From positions 124,001 through 188,000 of the forward strand of contig JAEWOG010000011.1 in the NCBI GenBank assembly GCA_023460975.1: 64,000 nt of DNA, given 5' to 3'. The translations under genes were made by a program, and so were the position numbers. The stretch comes from Actinomycetes bacterium (GTDB taxonomy: Bacteria; Actinomycetota; Actinomycetes; Propionibacteriales; Nocardioidaceae). Below are positions 60,839-64,000 of the stretch, one piece after another; position 1 is the stretch's first letter; each line of letters begins with the position of its first letter. The notes below the pieces were generated by a model. The model ran no database searches, had not been told where the DNA came from, and was given only the letters and a program-made list of their open reading frames with translations.

Positions 60839-62263
60839 ATGACCTCGGCGTTTCGTCGCTCTCGCCTCCTGCTTGCCTTGGCGGCCATCGTCGCCCTCGG
60901 TCTGGTGCTCGCTGCGGTGCGTCCGGTGCCCGACGCGACGGCTCCGGCGCTGACTGACGAGGAGGGCCGCGACCTCGTGCTGCGCGGCTTCTCCACCGCC
61001 GGGAGCGCGAAGGCGGCGCCCGACGGACTGCCCAACTTCACCAAGGAGGATCTCGCCACCGAGTACTCCGACATGGGCACCAACTTCGTCCGCTTCCTCA
61101 TCTCCTGGCGCGCGGTGGAGCCCGCCCCCGGCAAGTACGACTGGGCGTACCTGGCCGACCTCGCCGAGCGCGTCTCCTGGTACGACCAGCGGGGCTACAA
61201 GGTCATGCTCGACATGCATCAGGACCTGTGGGGCGACGAGATCATCCCGGGCGCCGGCACGGGCAACGGGGCGCCGTACTGGGCCACGTACACCGACGGC
61301 CTGCCCGTCGAGACGCAGAAGATGTGGGAGCGCTACTACCTCGAGCCGGGCGTGATCCGCGCCTTCGACCACTTCTGGAACACCACCGGCGAGCATCCCG
61401 AGTTGCGCGAGCACTACGTCGGAGCCTGGCGGGCCGTGGCGCAGGCGTTCGCCGAGGACGACACGGTCATCGCCTACGACGTCATGAACGAGCCGTACGG
61501 CGGCAGCCTCCAGGGTCCGGAGTTCGAAGCAGGCCCTCTGAGCGCTCTCTACCAGGACGTCACGGACGCCATCCGGGAGGTGGACCAGGACTCGTGGGTG
61601 TGCGTGGAGCCGCAGGCGATGGGGGTCAACTGGGGCACCCCGTCGGGGTTGCGGCCCGTCGACGACCCTCGCGAGGGCGAGGACCGCATCGCGTACTGCC
61701 CTCACCTCTATCCCCTGCCGATGGACCTCGGCGGCGGGTACGAAGGCACGACCAAGCGCCTGGTGAAGGGCAGCATCGACACGTGGGTCGACAACACCCT
61801 GCGGACCGCGAAGCGGCTGGGCGACGTGCCGGTGGTGCTCGGCGAGTTCGGCCTCGACACCACCAAGCCGGCCGCGCTGCTGTACATCCGCGACGTCTAC
61901 AAGGCCGCGGCCGAGCACGGGTTCGCGGTGGCGTACTGGTCGCGTGACAACGGCGCTTGGGGGCCGTACGAGGTCGACGGCAAGAAGCGCAATCTGGTCG
62001 CTGCACTGAACCGCCCCTATCCGCGGGCCGTGGCGGGCCGCATGGGCCGGATCCTGGAGGCCAGCGACGTACGTCTGGAGTTCGAGGTCGAGCCGAACCC
62101 CGACATCGAGGCCCCGACGGAGATCTACCTCCCCGCCTCGTTCGGCAACAACGCCTCGATCACCGAGGGCGGGCAGTTGGTGGGCTGGGACGCCAAGCGG
62201 CGCATCCTCTCGATGCTGCTCGAACCTGACGCCCAGCTGGTCATCGTCCAAGCCGGAGCCTGA
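60839..62263 (+). CDS. GH5 glycoside hydrolase, endoglycosylceramidase-like
   Basis: A 474-residue exported or anchored hydrolase. Residues 8-30 are a signal or anchor (LLLALAAIVALGLVLAA). The catalytic barrel has FVRFLISWRAVEPAPGKYDW (83-102), VMLDMHQDLWGD (122-133, with the conserved Asp-x-His-Gln-Asp), AYDVMNEPYGG with acid/base E218, and VVLGEFGLD with nucleophile E336. The DMHQDLWG motif and MNEP context match the endoglycosylceramidase and related glycolipid hydrolases. ATG at 60839 has AGGAG 6 nt upstream (CAACAGGAGTTCGCATG). Confidence 0.9.
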   Translation: MTSAFRRSRLLLALAAIVALGLVLAAVRPVPDATAPALTDEEGRDLVLRGFSTAGSAKAAPDGLPNFTKEDLATEYSDMGTNFVRFLISWRAVEPAPGKYDWAYLADLAERVSWYDQRGYKVMLDMHQDLWGDEIIPGAGTGNGAPYWATYTDGLPVETQKMWERYYLEPGVIRAFDHFWNTTGEHPELREHYVGAWRAVAQAFAEDDTVIAYDVMNEPYGGSLQGPEFEAGPLSALYQDVTDAIREVDQDSWVCVEPQAMGVNWGTPSGLRPVDDPREGEDRIAYCPHLYPLPMDLGGGYEGTTKRLVKGSIDTWVDNTLRTAKRLGDVPVVLGEFGLDTTKPAALLYIRDVYKAAAEHGFAVAYWSRDNGAWGPYEVDGKKRNLVAALNRPYPRAVAGRMGRILEASDVRLEFEVEPNPDIEAPTEIYLPASFGNNASITEGGQLVGWDAKRRILSMLLEPDAQLVIVQAGA

Positions 62264-62267
62264 AGCC

Positions 62268-62408
62268 CCGCCGGTTGAGCCCGTCGAAACCCAGCGCTGG
62301 TTGAGCCCGTCGAAACCACCGGCCCCCCGCTGGTTGAGCCTGTCGAAACCACCGGCCCGGGTCTCGACAAGCTCGACCAGCGGAAACTCGAGCTCGACCA
62401 GCGACACC
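62268..62408. repeat. Dispersed repeats, cluster G
   Basis: Units in one orientation GGTTGAGCCCGTCGAAACC (62272, 62298) and GGTTGAGCCTGTCGAAACCAC (62331), then reverse GGTCTCGACAAGCTCGACCAG (62361) and short AGCTCGACCAGCGAC (62390). Confidence 0.85.
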
Positions 62409-62484
62409 CTGCGCGACGCCATCCCGCGGGACCGCGATCCACGTCCCGTCGCGGTCATGGATCGCTCTCGCGCGCCCTGAATCA

Positions 62485-62537
62485 ATAACCCCCCGGGGGG
62501 TTATGCTACCGTTCCACGCCGATCCCCCCAGGGGGAT
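62485..62537. promoter_or_regulatory. Two CsoR/CstR-like G/C-tract palindromes upstream of the MMPL gene
   Basis: 62485-62504 is a perfect palindrome ATAACCCCCCGGGGGGTTAT. 62522-62537 is ATCCCCCCAGGGGGAT, imperfect by one central pair. Centres are 35 bp apart, about three helical turns or slightly over. This form (AT-rich end, C run, G run, AT-rich end) is known from CsoR/CstR/FrmR-family operators. They lie 65-85 bp upstream of the start codon, and probably cover its promoter. No regulator gene is in the window on this side. Confidence 0.7.
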
Positions 62538-62568
62538 ATCCGTTGTGCGTGAGAGAGGTAGCAAGAAC

Positions 62569-64000
62569 ATGTCCACGGCCACCAGCCGCCCCCATCCGGC
62601 CCCCGCCGGCCCACCCCTCCCGGACGACCGGGCGCATCACTCCTCCGGCCCGCTGGGCCGCCTCGGCGTCTGGGTGAGCGAGCACAGGCGCTTCGTCGCC
62701 CTCGCGTGGGTCGTCCTCGTTGTCGGCCTCGGACTCTTCGCCCCCAAGGTGGAGCACAACCTGTCCGGCGCGGGCTGGCAGGCTGACGGCTCGGAGTCAG
62801 TGGCGGTCCGCGACCTCGCCACCGAGCACTTCGGCGGGAATGCATCCTCGGCGATCCAGGTCGTCGTCCACAGTGAGGATGTGCCGCTGACTGAGGGCGA
62901 CGGCCCTGACGTGCTCGCCGCGGTCACCGCAACTCTCGAGGGCGAGAACCGCATCGCCGACGTCATCGCCCCTGTCCCGGGCGCCACCCTCAGCCAGGAC
63001 GGCCGCACCGCCGTGGTGCTCGCGGGAGCCGGGGTGGACACCAACGAGATGGTGCGCGTGGCGAACGATCTGAAGGAGGAGCTCGCCGACTTGGGCAGCG
63101 ACTCGGTCCAGGTGAACCCGACCGGCGCCTCCCTGCTGTGGTCGGACTTCAACGAGGCCAACCTGTCCGCGATGATGAAGTCCGAGTTGATGAGTTGGCC
63201 CGTGACGATGGGCATCTTGGTGCTGGCGTTCGGAGCGCTGGTCGCTGCAGGGCTCCCGCTCACGTTGACGCTGGCCGGGCTAGTCGCCTCGGCGGGTTCG
63301 CTCGTACTGATCAACGAGTTGATGCCGGTGTCGATCTGGGCGATGAACTTCGCGATGATGTTCGCGCTCGCCCTGGGGATCGACTATGCGCTCTTCATGG
63401 TGGTGCGCTATCGGGCCGCCCGGATGGGCGCCGGGCGGAGTCGTACGCGGGCGGTCGCCGAGATGATGGACACCGCCGGCAAGGCCGTCCTGCTCTCGGG
63501 GGTGACCGTGCTGGTCTCCTTGTCCGCAGTGATGCTGGTCCCCTCGCCCTCGTTCCGTTCGATGGCCGGCGGAATCATGCTGTCGGTGGTCTTCATCCTG
63601 GCCGCAACCCTCACCCTGCTGCCGCTGGTGCTGTTCACGCTCGACCACCGCATCAACAAGTTCTCGCTGCCTTGGGTGAAGGCGGGCGAGCATCGCTCGG
63701 CGCGGTTCGAGAAGTGGGGCGAGCACCTGTGGCGTCGCCCTGTGGCGTGGGGTGTCACCTCGCTGCTCGTGCTCATCGCACTGGCCGTGCCCGTACTGAG
63801 CCTGACGACGGCCATGCCGTCGATCAAGGTGCTGCCCGCCGAGGCGAGCGCGCGAGTCGGCTACGACATCGTCAAGGACGCCTTCGGCGATGGCGCACCG
63901 GGCACCCTCCAGGTAGTGACCGACGAGGCCGACGCCGAGCGCGCCTCAGAGGTGCTGGGAGCCGACGCCGGGATCGCCGGCGCCATGCCCGCCATGCCCG
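62569..64000 (+). CDS. MMPL-family RND transporter, truncated by the window edge
   Basis: The first 477 residues of an MMPL-type exporter. HRRFVALAWVVLVVGLGLFA (41-60) is the first membrane helix, followed by a periplasmic loop to about 200, then a cluster of helices (WPVTMGILVLAFGALVAAGL at about 204, LVASAGSLVLINELMPVS, IWAMNFAMMFALALGIDYAL with the conserved GIDYALF motif). RYRAARMGAGRSRTRAVAEM is the cytoplasmic loop before helix 5. ATG at 62569 has GAGAGAGGTAGC upstream. Relatives export lipids or siderophores or give drug tolerance. The upstream palindromes suggest a metal or thiol response. Confidence 0.92.
   Translation, partial: MSTATSRPHPAPAGPPLPDDRAHHSSGPLGRLGVWVSEHRRFVALAWVVLVVGLGLFAPKVEHNLSGAGWQADGSESVAVRDLATEHFGGNASSAIQVVVHSEDVPLTEGDGPDVLAAVTATLEGENRIADVIAPVPGATLSQDGRTAVVLAGAGVDTNEMVRVANDLKEELADLGSDSVQVNPTGASLLWSDFNEANLSAMMKSELMSWPVTMGILVLAFGALVAAGLPLTLTLAGLVASAGSLVLINELMPVSIWAMNFAMMFALALGIDYALFMVVRYRAARMGAGRSRTRAVAEMMDTAGKAVLLSGVTVLVSLSAVMLVPSPSFRSMAGGIMLSVVFILAATLTLLPLVLFTLDHRINKFSLPWVKAGEHRSARFEKWGEHLWRRPVAWGVTSLLVLIALAVPVLSLTTAMPSIKVLPAEASARVGYDIVKDAFGDGAPGTLQVVTDEADAERASEVLGADAGIAGAMPAMP

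Larger units (their letters stand above)
62264..62568. other. 305-bp gene-free region between GH5 and MMPL
   Basis: Holds repeat cluster G (62268-62408), then a less repetitive 75 bp, then the two G/C-tract palindromes at 62485-62504 and 62522-62537. Confidence 0.8.

Overview
The window is a 64 kb stretch of a high-GC actinobacterial chromosome. Several signs point to Nocardioidaceae or a close relative (Propionibacteriales): a coproporphyrin-type heme gene set (hemE, hemG/cgoX, hemQ), a conservon (sensor kinase, Roadblock/LC7, DUF742, GTPase), DUF3000 next to RNase D, frequent GTG starts, GTGA/ATGA overlaps, and abundant copies of a repeat that reads as LVEPVET or STSSTSG when translated. 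I cannot name a species. No phage, insertion sequence, integrase, rRNA or CRISPR array is visible. One tRNA (Gln) is present.

Layout. 1-1165: a phased array of ten 12-bp repeats (the first cut by the window edge), then a gene for a helix-turn-helix / MbcA-ParS-like protein. 1166-3703: prs and glmU (PRPP and UDP-GlcNAc supply). 3765-9583: a tight sugar operon, GH36 alpha-galactosidase, GPH-type sugar symporter, GH13 alpha-glucosidase. 9705-20332: PPOX-fold protein, tRNA-Gln, sulfotransferase, ATP-dependent DNA ligase (LigC type), a fused glycosyltransferase/Stealth protein, a LigD-type polymerase domain, MsrB and a secreted M4 protease. 20412-28805: hemQ and hemG, then a sulfonate-sulfur cluster with its LysR regulator, then hemE and, divergently, DUF3000 and RNase D. 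28806-32769: a repeat-rich stretch with a solute-binding lipoprotein, a MazF/PemK-like protein, a hypothetical gene and a GNAT. 32770-50736: POT peptide transporter, exonuclease, HrpA helicase, a two-component system, PPOX protein, SDR, DUF402, ThrE exporter, GCS2-type ligase, beta-class DNA methyltransferase, phosphodiester glycosidase-like secreted protein, Mug glycosylase. 50775-56308: a conservon whose last gene is an amino-acid-type solute-binding lipoprotein. 56697-64000: EthD-like protein, secreted nuclease, SprT-like protein, winged-helix protein, membrane protein, GH5 hydrolase and a truncated MMPL transporter behind two G/C-tract palindromes.

What stands out is non-coding structure. 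(1) The 12-mer array at 1-286 has centres 30-33 bp apart, about three helical turns, so all sites face one side of the DNA; it lies 51 bp upstream of the HTH/MbcA-like gene. (2) A roughly 70-bp element carrying TAAAGCGGGGTTATCC occurs three times, always between convergent genes. (3) A three-hairpin element occurs twice in opposite orientations; its central 13-15 bp stem differs between the copies yet stays paired in both. (4) The GGTTTCGACAAGCTCAACC family forms seven clusters and has entered at least three reading frames without breaking them. Among protein-coding systems, the conservon coupled to a solute-binding protein and the sulfonate cluster sitting between hemE and hemG are the most notable arrangements.
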